Part shown: one piece after another, positions 20,593 through 32,497 of the stretch
How the letters are laid out: every line of letters starts with the position of its first letter
Numbering within the stretch: position 1 is the stretch's first letter
Source: Providencia rustigianii DSM 4541
GTDB taxonomy: Bacteria > Pseudomonadota > Gammaproteobacteria > Enterobacterales > Enterobacteriaceae
DNA: 64,000 nt
Assembly (NCBI RefSeq): GCF_000156395.1
Contig: NZ_GG703817.1
Span: forward strand, 1,006,579-1,070,578
Direction of reading: 5' to 3'
Notes under the pieces: generated by a model
Databases searched by the model: none
What the model was told of the DNA's origin: nothing
The model's input: only the letters and a program-made list of their open reading frames with translations
Position numbers and translations under genes: made by a program

Positions 20593-20680
20593 CGAACAGA
20601 GACCTTTAAATTAATACCTCAAGAAGCGTTGTATCTTTATACACCCCTTGAATTAAACCAGCAATTGGGAGATTTCTTTA

Positions 20681-23600
20681 TTAATGTCCCATCGATGGAG
20701 GAGCTAATACTTCACGGTTACCATTATGTCCAGGCTCACTGACAATTCCTTGGTTTTCCATTTGCTCCACAATACGAGCAGCACGGTTATAACCAATACG
20801 GAACTGACGCTGTACACCAGAGATTGATACCCGTTGCTTCTCAACAACAAACTCAACAGCTTGGTCAAACAGTGGATCAAGCTCTTCATCACCACTGTCA
20901 TAACCGCCAGCACCATCACTGTCGTCACTGCATGAAGTGATGCTATCAATATACTGAGGTTTACCACGAGCTTTCCAATCATTCACAACAGCATGAACTT
21001 CTTGGTCACGAACAAACGCACCGTGTACGCGCATTGGAATTGATGAGTTCGGTGGAAGATAAAGCATATCCCCCATTCCTAGCAGAGATTCCGCGCCACC
21101 TTGGTCAAGTATGGTTCGTGAGTCAATTTTGCTGGATACGGTGAATGCAATACGCGTTGGAATATTTGCTTTAATTAACCCCGTAATAATGTCCACTGAA
21201 GGGCGCTGAGTGGCCAAAACAAGGTGAATTCCCGCAGCACGTGCTTTTTGTGCTAAACGCGCAATCAGCTCTTCCACTTTTTTCCCTGCGGTCATCATCA
21301 AGTCGGCAAATTCATCCACCATCACCACGATGTAAGGCTCTTTTTTCAATGTTGGATGTTCAATATCCATGCTATCGCCCGGCTTCCAGAATGGATCAGG
21401 GATTGGTCGATTCATCTCTGCCGCTGCTTTGATTTTATCGTTATAACCAGCAAGGTTACGAACGCCTAGTGCGGACATCAGTTTATAGCGTCGTTCCATT
21501 TCGTTGACACACCAACGCAGGGCATTGGCAGCATCTTTCATGTCGGTTACGACCTCAGTGAGCAGATGAGGAATACCTTCATAGATGGATAATTCCAACA
21601 TTTTAGGGTCGATCATAATAAAGCGCACATCTTCAGGTTTCGCTTTATACAAAATACTGAGGATCATGGCGTTGACCCCAACAGATTTACCTGAGCCCGT
21701 TGTACCCGCGACAAGTAAGTGAGGCATTTTAGCTAAATCGGCAACGACTGGGTCGCCTTCAATATCTTTACCTAACACGATAGTCAGCGGCGATGGATTC
21801 TTTCTAAAATCATCGCAATCTAAGACTTCGCGTAAATAAACAGTTTGGCGTTTTTCATTAGGGAGTTCTAAACCAACATACGGCTTGCCCGGAATCACTT
21901 CAACAACACGCACAGCGGTGGTTGATAACGAACGAGCAAGATCTCGCGATAATGTTGAGATGCGCGCCGCTTTTACGCCCGGTGCTAAATCTAACTCAAA
22001 ACGGGTAATCACTGGACCAGGAGAGAAGCCAACGACTTCCGCTTTCACGCGATAGTCATTTAAGCGTGCTTCAATCAATCTTCCCGTTTGCTCCAACTTG
22101 AACATATCCACCGGCTCTTCTTGCTCTGGCGGACTCGCTAGCAAGTCGAGGGAAGGCATAGGTGTCGTTGGCTTTGGCAACGGTTGGTCGTTACGGACTA
22201 AAAATGGATGGAATAAACTATCCTGCTGTGGCTGTTGCGGCTGTTGCGGCTGTTGCGGCTGTTGCGGCTGTTGCGGCTGTTGCGGCTGTTGCGGCTGTTG
22301 CGGCTGTTGCGGCTGTTGCGGCTGTTGCGGCTGTTGCGGCTGTTGCGGCTGTTGCGGCTGCGCAAAAGTTTGAGCCGGTTCAGAAGTATTTGCAACATTA
22401 AAATTATTTACAGGTGCTTCTGGTGGGATAGACACAGGAGGTGCAGTAAATGATGGCATAAATATCGGTGTGGTAGGCTCATCATCGATGAGATCATCCA
22501 CAGGAGAAAAATCTTCTAAAACTGAAAATGATGAGCTTAAATCAATTTTTGGCTCTAAATCATCGTATTCACTTTCTAATGTCGGTTCATCATCTACATG
22601 AGCAGTAAAGTGATGAATATTTGATGGCTGGCTATATGCTGCTGGCGCTACAGTGATCTCATCCGATTCAGATGCAGATGGCCAACGATGCTCAATGTTA
22701 GGTTGAGTATATGAAGACGTATATACCTGGGGTATTTCCGGCTGTGGCTCAGCCTGTACTGAATGAGGCGGTGTCTCTAAGCTATGGTCATCAGAATCAA
22801 TTTCACCATAACGCTGACGTTGTTGCTCCATAAATTGAAGACTTAGTAATCGTTCTTGATCTAACTCTTCGTCCGTTTTTACCTCTTCATTCCCAGGCTC
22901 TTCAGCTGAAGTCTGTTGCTGATAGGTTTGTTCACGCTGAGATGCTTCTTCTTGGCGGCGCTGCAATTCAGCATCACGCAGAGAAGGAATACGAATACCA
23001 TATAATTCGCGACGAGTTGGCAAGCGTACCGGATTTGGACGCGGTAACTCTGGCTCCATATTTTTCTTAACTTGCGCATGACGATCCATTGCTGCAATCG
23101 AGATACCTGCCGCTGCCAACGCCGCTGAGTTAGCAACTCGGTCGGAGACTTCGGATACTAAAGGTTTGCCCAGATCTGAAACCTCCATTCCAACTGCCGG
23201 CGTAGATGGTGTCGCAGGCGATGTAAACGAAGGAGTGAACGTTTGTGAGGCCTCAGGCTTCGCGATAACAGGTGCTGTCGGAGTCACTTGTGGCTGTTGA
23301 TTATATGGTTGTGAATTGAAATGAGTGAGCTCATCCTGCGGCGTAAATACAGAAGGCTCTTTTATCTCATTATAAGCCGCTCGTTCTTCATATTGATTCT
23401 GGCTTACCGCAGGTTGCTGATATTGATTATCGACCTGTGATTGTTCATCTTCAGGCGCATTAAAATGATAGGTTTGTGGCTCATCCGTTGCAGAGAAAGT
23501 CGGTAACGGTTCATCATCCATCGGCTGTACAACAAATGATGTAGGCTGGGATTGATGGATGCTTGGAGTCACTGCTTGTACATCTTGAGCTAATGGCTGC

Positions 23601-24400
23601 TTTTCAACTTGTGGTTCGATATCGTCATGAACCAATTCAGCAACAGTCGGTGCTGAAAATAGGACATCATCCATATCAATACTTTGAGCATCATGATTTG
23701 CTTGATGTTCGGCCTGCTGAGCACGTTGTAATGCGTCCTCTGTTTCTTCTACATCATAATCATACTCATCCAAATCATCCCCACGAGCACGATTCGTGAG
23801 TAATGTAATTGGTAGTAATATTCCAGCGCCCAATTTTTCAGCGATGGTCAACCATGACCATCCCGTAAATAAAGTAAAGCTAATCGCCCATAAAAATAGT
23901 AATGCTAGCGTTGCCCCCAAGGAATTAAACCACGGCATGATTGCATTACTAAATACACTACCTATCACTCCGCCTGATGCAAAATTAGGTAAATCATCGA
24001 AATTGAGTGCAGCTAAACCGCAAGATGACAGGATTAGGGCTAATCCACCAATAAGGCGTAAAGATAATGAGAAGAAATCAATATAACGGCGCTGGCTCTC
24101 ATAATGATAAATGGCCCAACAGCCTAATAGCAAAATCGGCGGAATAGCAAAGGCAAGTATGCCAAAAGCAGAAAATAAAATATCGGCGCTCCACGAGCCG
24201 ATACTGCCCCCTAAATTTTTAACAGGGGCATCCCATGTTGTTTGGGACCAGCTAGGGTCAGAAGGACTAAAGCTCAATAACGCCACCATTAAAAAGATAG
24301 CGCTAAGACAGATAGCCAGCAAAATGACCTCTAATAGCCGTCTGCCGCTACTGAGCTTTTTAAATTTGATATATTTATCTTCGGTATATTCTTGGCTCAT
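20681..24400 (-). CDS. ftsK: DNA translocase FtsK
   Basis: Septal DNA translocase that resolves chromosome dimers with XerCD/dif and supports divisome assembly. The 1239-aa protein has four to five membrane helices (about 25-205), a long low-complexity P/Q/E-rich linker (about 210-745), the RecA-like motor with Walker [10 protein letters not shown] (near residue 900) and Walker [14 protein letters not shown], and a C-terminal gamma winged-helix domain (about 1175-1235, [20 protein letters not shown]) that reads KOPS sequences. The linker contains an unbroken QQP tract (about residues 681-723) encoded by a perfect 9-bp DNA repeat. Total length is somewhat below that of E. coli FtsK, with the difference in the linker. 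Confidence 0.97.
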   Translation of the reverse strand: MSQEYTEDKYIKFKKLSSGRRLLEVILLAICLSAIFLMVALLSFSPSDPSWSQTTWDAPVKNLGGSIGSWSADILFSAFGILAFAIPPILLLGCWAIYHYESQRRYIDFFSLSLRLIGGLALILSSCGLAALNFDDLPNFASGGVIGSVFSNAIMPWFNSLGATLALLFLWAISFTLFTGWSWLTIAEKLGAGILLPITLLTNRARGDDLDEYDYDVEETEDALQRAQQAEHQANHDAQSIDMDDVLFSAPTVAELVHDDIEPQVEKQPLAQDVQAVTPSIHQSQPTSFVVQPMDDEPLPTFSATDEPQTYHFNAPEDEQSQVDNQYQQPAVSQNQYEERAAYNEIKEPSVFTPQDELTHFNSQPYNQQPQVTPTAPVIAKPEASQTFTPSFTSPATPSTPAVGMEVSDLGKPLVSEVSDRVANSAALAAAGISIAAMDRHAQVKKNMEPELPRPNPVRLPTRRELYGIRIPSLRDAELQRRQEEASQREQTYQQQTSAEEPGNEEVKTDEELDQERLLSLQFMEQQRQRYGEIDSDDHSLETPPHSVQAEPQPEIPQVYTSSYTQPNIEHRWPSASESDEITVAPAAYSQPSNIHHFTAHVDDEPTLESEYDDLEPKIDLSSSFSVLEDFSPVDDLIDDEPTTPIFMPSFTAPPVSIPPEAPVNNFNVANTSEPAQTFAQPQQPQQPQQPQQPQQPQQPQQPQQPQQPQQPQQPQQPQQPQQPQQDSLFHPFLVRNDQPLPKPTTPMPSLDLLASPPEQEEPVDMFKLEQTGRLIEARLNDYRVKAEVVGFSPGPVITRFELDLAPGVKAARISTLSRDLARSLSTTAVRVVEVIPGKPYVGLELPNEKRQTVYLREVLDCDDFRKNPSPLTIVLGKDIEGDPVVADLAKMPHLLVAGTTGSGKSVGVNAMILSILYKAKPEDVRFIMIDPKMLELSIYEGIPHLLTEVVTDMKDAANALRWCVNEMERRYKLMSALGVRNLAGYNDKIKAAAEMNRPIPDPFWKPGDSMDIEHPTLKKEPYIVVMVDEFADLMMTAGKKVEELIARLAQKARAAGIHLVLATQRPSVDIITGLIKANIPTRIAFTVSSKIDSRTILDQGGAESLLGMGDMLYLPPNSSIPMRVHGAFVRDQEVHAVVNDWKARGKPQYIDSITSCSDDSDGAGGYDSGDEELDPLFDQAVEFVVEKQRVSISGVQRQFRIGYNRAARIVEQMENQGIVSEPGHNGNREVLAPPSMGH
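22233..22358 (-). repeat. Perfect 14-copy tandem repeat of a 9-bp unit inside ftsK
   Basis: The plus-strand unit TGTTGCGGC is repeated without a mismatch 14 times (126 bp), with a degenerate TGCTGTGGC unit just before it. On the coding strand each unit is one Pro-Gln-Gln set with identical codons. Changes of whole units keep the frame, so copy number can vary without inactivating FtsK. The open frames seen across this stretch in other phases are by-products of the repeat. Confidence 0.97.
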
Positions 24401-24825
24401 TATTGTTTCTTTACTGACTGATGTTCTTACAGGCTAATGTTGTTACTGAGTAAGGGGTTACTCTATGATTATTCTACCACTAATCCCCTTAATGTGCCTG
24501 CTTTAAGCAGATTAAGGCAAATTAACACATCATAGATCCCATAAGATTCAGTATTTCATCTTACGAATGAGGATTCAAACTCTATTTAAGGTCAAAATTC
24601 TTAATTGTTTATAGCTTTAAAATCAATAAATTGAAATGAAAATTTCTGACTATTTTTGAGTATAAGACGATAAATGACTAGATAGTGTTCGAAAGAGAGA
24701 TCCGCAGGATAACTCATCAGAAATGAATAGCCTAAAACGGAACAACGCTGAGTAAACTCAGCGTTGAAACTGCAGTGTGACAACAATAGGGATTGCTGTG
24801 CAGGAATAGGTGGAACAAAGTGAGA
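24401..24825. other. ftsK-lrp intergenic region
   Basis: About 425 bp without a convincing gene. It should contain the ftsK promoter. A near-palindrome AACGCTGAGT...ACTCAGCGTT at 24744-24765, just past lrp, is the likely lrp 3' hairpin, though its minus-strand T tail is poor. A 61-codon minus frame at 24601-24786 has no visible ribosome site or domain and I do not call it. No LexA box was found for ftsK. Confidence 0.5.
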
Positions 24826-25320
24826 TTAGCGAGTTTTAATCACTAAACGGTTACTTTGTTTAACTTCTTCCATAACTACATAGGTGCGAGTGTCGTTTAC
24901 GCCAGGAAGACGTAGCAGGGTTTCACCTAGTAATTTACGATATGCGGACATATCAGGCACACGCGTTTTCAACAGATAGTCAAAATCACCTGATACAAGG
25001 TGACACTCTTGAATTTCTTCAAGTTTTTGAACTGCCGTATTGAATTGTTCAAAGACATCTGGCGCACCACGGTTAAGCGTAATTTCCACAAAAACCAGTA
25101 ATGATGCATCTAAGTAATGAGGGTTTAGTAATGCTGTGTAACCAGAAATAAAACCCTGTCTTTCAAGACGACGGACACGCTCTAAACAGAGTGTTGGAGA
25201 TAAACCAACACGCTTAGATAGTTCTACGTTAGAGATACGCCCATCTTTCTGTAATTCGTTCAGTATGTTCCTGTCAATACGGTCTAGGTCTTTGCCAGGA
25301 CGCTTTTTATTGTCAATCAT
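24826..25320 (-). CDS. lrp: Leucine-responsive regulatory protein
   Basis: Global feast/famine regulator of amino-acid metabolism, pili and transport (164 aa). It has an N-terminal helix-turn-helix (about 12-60; LDRIDRNILNELQKDGRIS to LERVRRLERQGFI) and a C-terminal RAM ligand-binding domain (about 75-150; VFVEITLNRGAPDVFEQF, LVSGDFDYLLKTRV). The protein is almost identical to E. coli Lrp. The recognition helix reads GLSPTLCLERV where I recall E. coli having GLSPTPCLERV, a Pro-to-Leu change in a very conserved stretch. It is divergent from trxB. Confidence 0.97.
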   Translation of the reverse strand: MIDNKKRPGKDLDRIDRNILNELQKDGRISNVELSKRVGLSPTLCLERVRRLERQGFISGYTALLNPHYLDASLLVFVEITLNRGAPDVFEQFNTAVQKLEEIQECHLVSGDFDYLLKTRVPDMSAYRKLLGETLLRLPGVNDTRTYVVMEEVKQSNRLVIKTR

Positions 25321-26819
<1,499 letters not shown>

Positions 26820-26840
26820 TTATTGCCTCTAGAATACTCA

Positions 26841-26871
26841 AGCGCCTTAATTCCACTAAGGCGCTTTTTTT
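26841..26871 (+). terminator. Terminator after trxB
   Basis: AGCGCCTTA (26841-26849) and TAAGGCGCT (26857-26865) followed by six T. Confidence 0.9.
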
Positions 26872-26961
26872 ATTCCCTAATTAGGAGCAAGTTTATATTA
26901 CGCCTTAAATCCACTCCCTATACTCAATCCGATAACGATACTAATTAAATAAGGGAATTGC

Positions 26962-28644
26962 ATGGATCCACAAACACAAAAAGAGCCGATTAGTCGGCTT
27001 GCTTACGTCATTATTTCGATCTTAGCCATCATTCAAGGCATCATCATTACAGCCAATTTGGATTATTCCACGCGTACCAGCATCGAATTAAGCCCAACAT
27101 TGGCTTACCTACCTCTGATCTTGGCTATCTTTGTACCCTCAGTAATCAGTTTCCTGATTACCAATGCTAAACAATCCGCTTTCTATCTAAACATCATTCT
27201 CGTGATTGTTCTGGCTTGTTGGATTAATACTTGGCAAAGCGTAGATTTGGAATATTCCAGCAGTAGGGACCCCTTTTTAGTCGGTGTCACGCTAACTGTG
27301 CTAATTTTTTTCTTGTTACCCTGGATGCAGAACTACCAAGCAACAGGGACATGGAAAGCGAATTATGGTTGTTTAGTGGGTTACTATTTTCGTAATACCT
27401 TATTCGGTATTACGTCATGTGCCATTGGGGGATTATTAGCGCTTATTGTGAAGCAAGCCAGCTTCTTATTTTCCATTGTAAATCTGTCTGCTCTCAGCCA
27501 TCTTCTTGACAGCGAATATACACTTTGGGTGGCATTTTTATTGGGATTTAACATCAGCTTGCTATTTCTTCGTGCCAAGCTCGTAATGCAGTTGAATAAT
27601 ATAGTCCGATACTTCTCTCTATTTTTCTTACCACTACTCAGCGTTGTTGCCATTATTTTCTTAATTGGCTTCGTTATATCGCTAGCAACAAATGTGCGTT
27701 TTACCTCTTCTGAATTAGGTTCAGGCACAATGCTTGGCTTTATCATTTTAAATGTCATTTTTATTAATGCCGTCTATGGTGATGGAACCCATCGTCAGCA
27801 ATTTGGTGTCATTTTTAATAGTTTTGTACTGACTAGCATTGTGTTATTAAACGCATTTTCAGCCCTTTCGCTATATGGCATTTTAGTTCGTGTGAATCAA
27901 TACAGTTGGAGTGTGAGCCGCCTGTATGCATTTACCATCGCGATATTCCTAGCATTAATCATCCTCTCCTACAGTATTGCCATCCTTCTCAAAAGACAGA
28001 GTTGGTCACTTTCCTTAGGTTCTATCAACAAAGTGGCAATAAGCAGCTTGATTGGCATTATCCTCATCATTAATAGTCCAATTGCGAATTTCGAAAAGAT
28101 CACAGTCAACAGCATGATGTCTGCAATTGAGCAAGGAAAAATTAAGATTAACCGTACCTTGGGTTACGACCTAGAAAACCTCGGTAAACGAGGCCAAGAC
28201 GCGCTCGCAAAACTGAACCAAAATCCTGAATATCAAATGCTATTGAAAACCAGTGACTATTCACCAGAAAATCAAAAGTTGCTGAAAGATGTTTTAGTGA
28301 TGGCGAAAAATAGTAAACCCATCCCTCAAAGTTGGTTTTCCATGGGAGACGATATTAGTGGCAGCTGGTATTGCACCAATTATTATAGCCCTCAGAGTTG
28401 TCTTGGATTTATGGCAGATGTCAATCAAGATGGTCACGATGACATTGTGATGTGCCATAGTGAAGCTGAGATATCTAACTATGAGTGCATTATTTGGCAA
28501 TCCACGGCAGACACTTGGAACGTTATCGAAGAGCAGATAACACATTTTGATGATATTCCGAGCAAAAAGGCTGCATGGGACAAACTGCTTAACGGTCAAT
28601 ACCAGTTAAAAACCAAAGCGTGGTTAGAAATTACAACTGAATAA
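26962..28644 (+). CDS. DUF4153-type polytopic membrane protein
   Basis: Membrane protein of unknown function, 560 aa. About ten or eleven hydrophobic segments fill residues 12-385, followed by a hydrophilic C-terminal domain (about 390-560) that probably lies outside the membrane. The C-terminal domain has a repeat-like helical part (LKTSDYSPENQKLLKDVLVM) and, at residues about 486-495 (28417-28446), DVNQDGHDDI. The spacing of Asp/Asn/Gly there is that of an EF-hand-like or dockerin-like Ca-binding loop. The assignment to DUF4153 rests on overall character and is from memory. It is inserted between trxB and cydD, which are adjacent in E. coli, and is a single-gene unit with its own terminator. 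Confidence 0.6.
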   Translation: MDPQTQKEPISRLAYVIISILAIIQGIIITANLDYSTRTSIELSPTLAYLPLILAIFVPSVISFLITNAKQSAFYLNIILVIVLACWINTWQSVDLEYSSSRDPFLVGVTLTVLIFFLLPWMQNYQATGTWKANYGCLVGYYFRNTLFGITSCAIGGLLALIVKQASFLFSIVNLSALSHLLDSEYTLWVAFLLGFNISLLFLRAKLVMQLNNIVRYFSLFFLPLLSVVAIIFLIGFVISLATNVRFTSSELGSGTMLGFIILNVIFINAVYGDGTHRQQFGVIFNSFVLTSIVLLNAFSALSLYGILVRVNQYSWSVSRLYAFTIAIFLALIILSYSIAILLKRQSWSLSLGSINKVAISSLIGIILIINSPIANFEKITVNSMMSAIEQGKIKINRTLGYDLENLGKRGQDALAKLNQNPEYQMLLKTSDYSPENQKLLKDVLVMAKNSKPIPQSWFSMGDDISGSWYCTNYYSPQSCLGFMADVNQDGHDDIVMCHSEAEISNYECIIWQSTADTWNVIEEQITHFDDIPSKKAAWDKLLNGQYQLKTKAWLEITTE

Positions 28645-28696
28645 ATTAATAGAAATACTTTCTACCTATTCAGAGTTATTTCTTCAATAAAATGTC

Positions 28697-28734
28697 GGTG
28701 GCTTAACAAATCTAAATTAAGCCACCTTATTTTT
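28697..28734 (+). terminator. Terminator after the DUF4153-type gene
   Basis: GGTGGCTTAA (28697-28706) and TTAAGCCACC (28717-28726), followed by a T-rich tract ending near 28734. Confidence 0.75.
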
Positions 28735-28977
28735 CATCGATAATAACGGTAACATCCCCCGCTAACTCAAAACCTTTCATATTTAGCTTCATTATAATTT
28801 ACCTTTATAAAACATATCGATAACAAAAATTGTTCTATTTAAATAACCCGTTTTTATTATGCAACATATCCCTTAGAAGCTGTTATGATAAGGAAAAATG
28901 TCGTTAGATTAGGCTTTTTTTTGCCTCGTCTAACAGTACTCAATAACATTAAAACTACACCTGCTAACTAAATCATT
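28735..28977. other. Spacer before cydD with a 21-codon minus-strand frame
   Basis: Contains the cydD promoter region. On the minus strand, 28792-28727 reads a tiny complete frame of 21 codons (MKLNMKGFELAGDVTVIIDE plus K). Its last part loosely recalls the C-terminal end of SymE-like toxins, but it is far too short to be one. I regard it as a possible gene remnant at most. Confidence 0.3.
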
Positions 28978-30744
28978 ATGGATAAATCAAGACAGACTGA
29001 ATTGGTGCGTTGGTTAAAACAACATAGCGCTCCGGCTAAACGTTGGCTCCGAATTTCTATGCTATTAGGCATTGTAAGTGGTTTACTGATTATTGCTCAA
29101 GCTTGGTTCTTGGCTGTAATCTTACAAGCCCTAATGATGGACCATATCCCCCGAGAACAATTACTCACGGACTTCGCTCTATTGATTAGCGTATTCGCCC
29201 TACGAGCTATTGTTCACTATATCCGAGAGCGTGTTGGCTTTCACTGTGGTCAAATTATCAGACAACAGGTTCGAGGGATGGTGTTAGATAAACTCCAAGA
29301 ATTAGGTCCAGTTTGGGTGAAAGGTAAGCCGGCGGGCAGCTGGGCAACCATCATTTTGGAACAGATTGAAGATATGCAAGATTATTATTCTCGCTATCTA
29401 CCCCAAATGTATTTAGCAGGGATCATCCCAATCATGATCCTCATTGCCATTTTCCCGTTTAACTGGGTTGCCGGATTAATTCTCTTCGTTACAGCTCCGC
29501 TGATCCCCGTTTTTATGGCGCTGGTTGGATTAGGTGCCGCGGATGCTAACCGCCGAAACTTCTTAGCATTGAGCCGCTTAAGTGGTAGTTTCCTCGATAG
29601 ATTACGAGGCTTAGATACCCTACGACTGTTTTTCCGTGGGAAGGCAGAAGTAAACCAAATTCGTGAATCCACTGAAGATTTTCGTTCTAGAACAATGGAA
29701 GTTTTGCGCATGGCGTTTTTATCTTCCGCTGTTTTAGAATTTTTTGCGTCTATATCGATCGCCGTCGTGGCTGTTTATTTTGGTTTCTCCTATCTAGGAG
29801 AAATCAATTTCGGTAGTTATGGGTTAGGTGTGAGTTTATTTGCCGGTTTCCTTGCGCTCATTTTATCTCCTGAATTTTTCCAACCATTACGTGATTTAGG
29901 CACTTACTATCACGCGAAAGCACAAGCCGTAGGCGCAGCCGAATCATTGGTTACTTTACTTGAGAGCCATGGTGAGGAAAAACAGCAACAGGGAAGTTTG
30001 GTTCTGGATGACCAACCCATTCGTATTGAAGCCAAACAATTAGAAGTCTTATCCCATGATGGTGTATGCCTTGCTGGTCCCCTCGATTTTACTATCGAAC
30101 CACAGCAACGTATTGCTTTAGTAGGGCAAAGTGGTGCTGGTAAAAGCTCCCTACTCAACTTATTACTTGGCTTCTTACCTTATCGTGGCTCCATTACCAT
30201 TAATGGTCACGAGCTAAGCCAACTGCAACCTGAACAATGGCGAGCACTGGTAGGCTGGGTAGGTCAAAATCCACATTTACCCGAACAAACTTTGGTTGAG
30301 AATATCTGTTTAGGCAAGCCGGAGGCTTCTGACAAGGAAATTCAATCTGCGATTGAAAAAGCCTACGTAGCTGAATTTGTACCCAATCTACCGGATGGTT
30401 TAAATACCCGCCTTGGTGACTATGCCGCTCGATTATCGGTCGGGCAAGCTCAACGTGTCGCTGTAGCCCGTGTATTATTAAAACCTTCTCGTCTACTCTT
30501 ATTAGATGAGCCGGCGGCAAGTTTAGATGCCCACAGCGAACAACGCGTTATGGAGACTCTGAATCAGTTATCTGCTCAGCAAACTACTTTGTTAGTCACG
30601 CATCTATTGGAAGAAACCGTCGGCTATGACCAAATTTGGGTGATGGCCAATGGGCAAATAATTCAACGTGGCAATTATCAACAACTGAGTCAATCTGAAG
30701 GGCCTTTTGCCCAACTACTTGCTCACCGTCATGAGGAGCTCTAA
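28978..30744 (+). CDS. cydD: Heterodimeric cysteine/glutathione ABC exporter subunit CydD
   Basis: With CydC it forms the inner-membrane ABC exporter of cysteine and glutathione to the periplasm, needed for cytochrome bd and c assembly. The 588-aa protein has a six-helix membrane domain (about 20-325) and an ATPase domain with Walker A GQSGAGKSS, signature LSVGQAQRV (a Val replaces the usual Gly), Walker B LLLLDEPAASLD and H-loop THLLEE. It is followed 2 bp later by cydC, as in E. coli. Confidence 0.95.
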   Translation: MDKSRQTELVRWLKQHSAPAKRWLRISMLLGIVSGLLIIAQAWFLAVILQALMMDHIPREQLLTDFALLISVFALRAIVHYIRERVGFHCGQIIRQQVRGMVLDKLQELGPVWVKGKPAGSWATIILEQIEDMQDYYSRYLPQMYLAGIIPIMILIAIFPFNWVAGLILFVTAPLIPVFMALVGLGAADANRRNFLALSRLSGSFLDRLRGLDTLRLFFRGKAEVNQIRESTEDFRSRTMEVLRMAFLSSAVLEFFASISIAVVAVYFGFSYLGEINFGSYGLGVSLFAGFLALILSPEFFQPLRDLGTYYHAKAQAVGAAESLVTLLESHGEEKQQQGSLVLDDQPIRIEAKQLEVLSHDGVCLAGPLDFTIEPQQRIALVGQSGAGKSSLLNLLLGFLPYRGSITINGHELSQLQPEQWRALVGWVGQNPHLPEQTLVENICLGKPEASDKEIQSAIEKAYVAEFVPNLPDGLNTRLGDYAARLSVGQAQRVAVARVLLKPSRLLLLDEPAASLDAHSEQRVMETLNQLSAQQTTLLVTHLLEETVGYDQIWVMANGQIIQRGNYQQLSQSEGPFAQLLAHRHEEL

Positions 30745-30746
30745 AA

Positions 30747-32489
30747 ATGAAAGTATTATTACCTTTTTTAGCGCTTTATCGCCGCCATTGGTTCTTAATT
30801 TCATTAGGGATTATTCTGGCTATTGTCACGTTACTCGCCAGTATTGGGCTTCTCACGCTATCGGGTTGGTTTTTAGCAGGTACAGCGATTGTCGGTTTTC
30901 CCGGAATTTATTTCTTTAACTACATGCTCCCCGCCGCGGGTGTTCGTGGAGCCGCCATATTCCGTACAGCGGGACGCTACGCTGAACGTTTAGTGAGCCA
31001 TGACGCAACGTTTAAAGTTTTAGCTCATTTACGTGTTTTCGCCTTCAGTAAAGTTCTACCGTTATCTCCCGGCGGGATCAGCCGTTTTCGCCAAGGAGAT
31101 CTACTCAATAGATTAGTGGCGGATGTCGAAACCCTCGACCATCTCTATTTACGCGTATTATCACCAATCATTACCGCGTTCTTCGTCACCTTTGTCCTGA
31201 TTTTTGGATTAAGTTTCCTCGATCCTCGTCTTGCATGGGTGCTCGGTGGTGTCATGCTATTTTTACTGTTCACCATGCCATGGGTATTTTATCGTGCAGG
31301 AAAACCAATTGGACGTGAGCTAACTGAATTGCGTAGCAATTATCGCACCGTCTTAACATCCGCATTGCAAGGGCAAGCTGAATTGGCGCTCTTTGGTGCA
31401 ACCGAACGCTTCCGCCAGCATTTATTCGCCATTGAAAGCACTTGGCAAGCTCGTCAGCAGCAGCAAGCAGCGCTGACAGGGTTATCACAGGCAATTATTT
31501 TGGCAGCCTCTGGGTTCACTGCAACCCTCTTAATGTGGATGGCTGCGGAACATGTGGGTGGAAATACTCAACCTGGAGCCTTAATCGCACTCTTCGTCTT
31601 CTGTGCCCTTGCCGCATTTGAAGCATTAGGTCCGGTTGCCGTTGCTTTCCAACATATGGGGCAAGTTATTGCCTCTGCTACTCGCGTTTCCCAGTTGATG
31701 CATGCAAAACCTGAAGTAACCTTCAAGCCTGACGGTAAAAATCTCGATAATTTAGAAAGCTTAGTTATCGACAATGTGAGTTTTACCTACCCAGAGCAAC
31801 CTTTTGCTGTTTTAAAAAACGTGTCACTGTCATTAAATAAAGGTCAACATCTCGCTTTATTAGGGAAAACGGGTTGTGGTAAATCAACCTTACTTCAACT
31901 GCTGACTCGTGCATGGGATGTGGATAGCGGAACAATTTCAATTAATGGGCAATCTATCCAAGAATACAGTGAGCTAGCGCTGCGTAGCATCATGTCGGTG
32001 GTTCCACAACGTGTCCATGTATTCAGCGATACACTGCGTAATAACTTGCTAATCGCAAATGAACGCGCGACTGATGAGCAACTCATTGATGTGTTAACTC
32101 AGGTTGGCTTAGATAATTTATTGGATAATCAGCTGAAACTAAACGCTTGGATGGGTGAAGGTGGTCGTCAACTGTCTGGTGGCGAACAACGCCGCTTAGG
32201 TATCGCTCGGGCACTGCTGCATGATACCCCACTAATCTTAATGGATGAGCCAACTGAGGGCTTAGATGCACAAACAGAGCAACAAATACTCAGCTTATTG
32301 AAACAAAAATGTGCGGATAAAACGCTGATCGTGATCACCCATCGTATGCAAGGTTTAGAGCTGATGGATACTATCTGTGTGATGGATAATGGCGAAATCA
32401 TTGAACAAGGTTCTCACCAACAACTGTTAACTGCACAAGGTCGTTATTATCAGTTCCGTCAGCGTCATTTGGTTCAACAGACCCACTAA
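30747..32489 (+). CDS. cydC: Heterodimeric cysteine/glutathione ABC exporter subunit CydC
   Basis: Partner of CydD (580 aa). It has a membrane domain (about 15-320) and an ATPase domain with Walker A GKTGCGKST, signature LSGGEQRR, Walker B LILMDEPTEGLD and H-loop THRMQG. The start lies 2 bp after the cydD stop, with a GAGGAG ribosome site inside the end of cydD, indicating translational coupling. aat follows after 8 bp. Confidence 0.95.
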   Translation: MKVLLPFLALYRRHWFLISLGIILAIVTLLASIGLLTLSGWFLAGTAIVGFPGIYFFNYMLPAAGVRGAAIFRTAGRYAERLVSHDATFKVLAHLRVFAFSKVLPLSPGGISRFRQGDLLNRLVADVETLDHLYLRVLSPIITAFFVTFVLIFGLSFLDPRLAWVLGGVMLFLLFTMPWVFYRAGKPIGRELTELRSNYRTVLTSALQGQAELALFGATERFRQHLFAIESTWQARQQQQAALTGLSQAIILAASGFTATLLMWMAAEHVGGNTQPGALIALFVFCALAAFEALGPVAVAFQHMGQVIASATRVSQLMHAKPEVTFKPDGKNLDNLESLVIDNVSFTYPEQPFAVLKNVSLSLNKGQHLALLGKTGCGKSTLLQLLTRAWDVDSGTISINGQSIQEYSELALRSIMSVVPQRVHVFSDTLRNNLLIANERATDEQLIDVLTQVGLDNLLDNQLKLNAWMGEGGRQLSGGEQRRLGIARALLHDTPLILMDEPTEGLDAQTEQQILSLLKQKCADKTLIVITHRMQGLELMDTICVMDNGEIIEQGSHQQLLTAQGRYYQFRQRHLVQQTH

Positions 32490-32497
32490 GGTGAGCC

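Noticed and set aside
22233..22358. Possible CRISPR-like array
   Set aside because: Unit is 9 bp with no spacers and is in frame in ftsK.
22098..22453. Several overlapping frames rich in CG, VA or LR repeats across the ftsK tandem repeat
   Set aside because: They are translations of the 9-bp repeat in other phases; the repeat lies within intact ftsK.
24601..24786. 61-codon minus frame after lrp
   Set aside because: No ribosome site, no conserved features, and includes the probable lrp 3' hairpin region boundary.
28727..28792. SymE-type toxin remnant
   Set aside because: Only 21 codons with weak likeness; noted in the spacer entry but not called as a gene.
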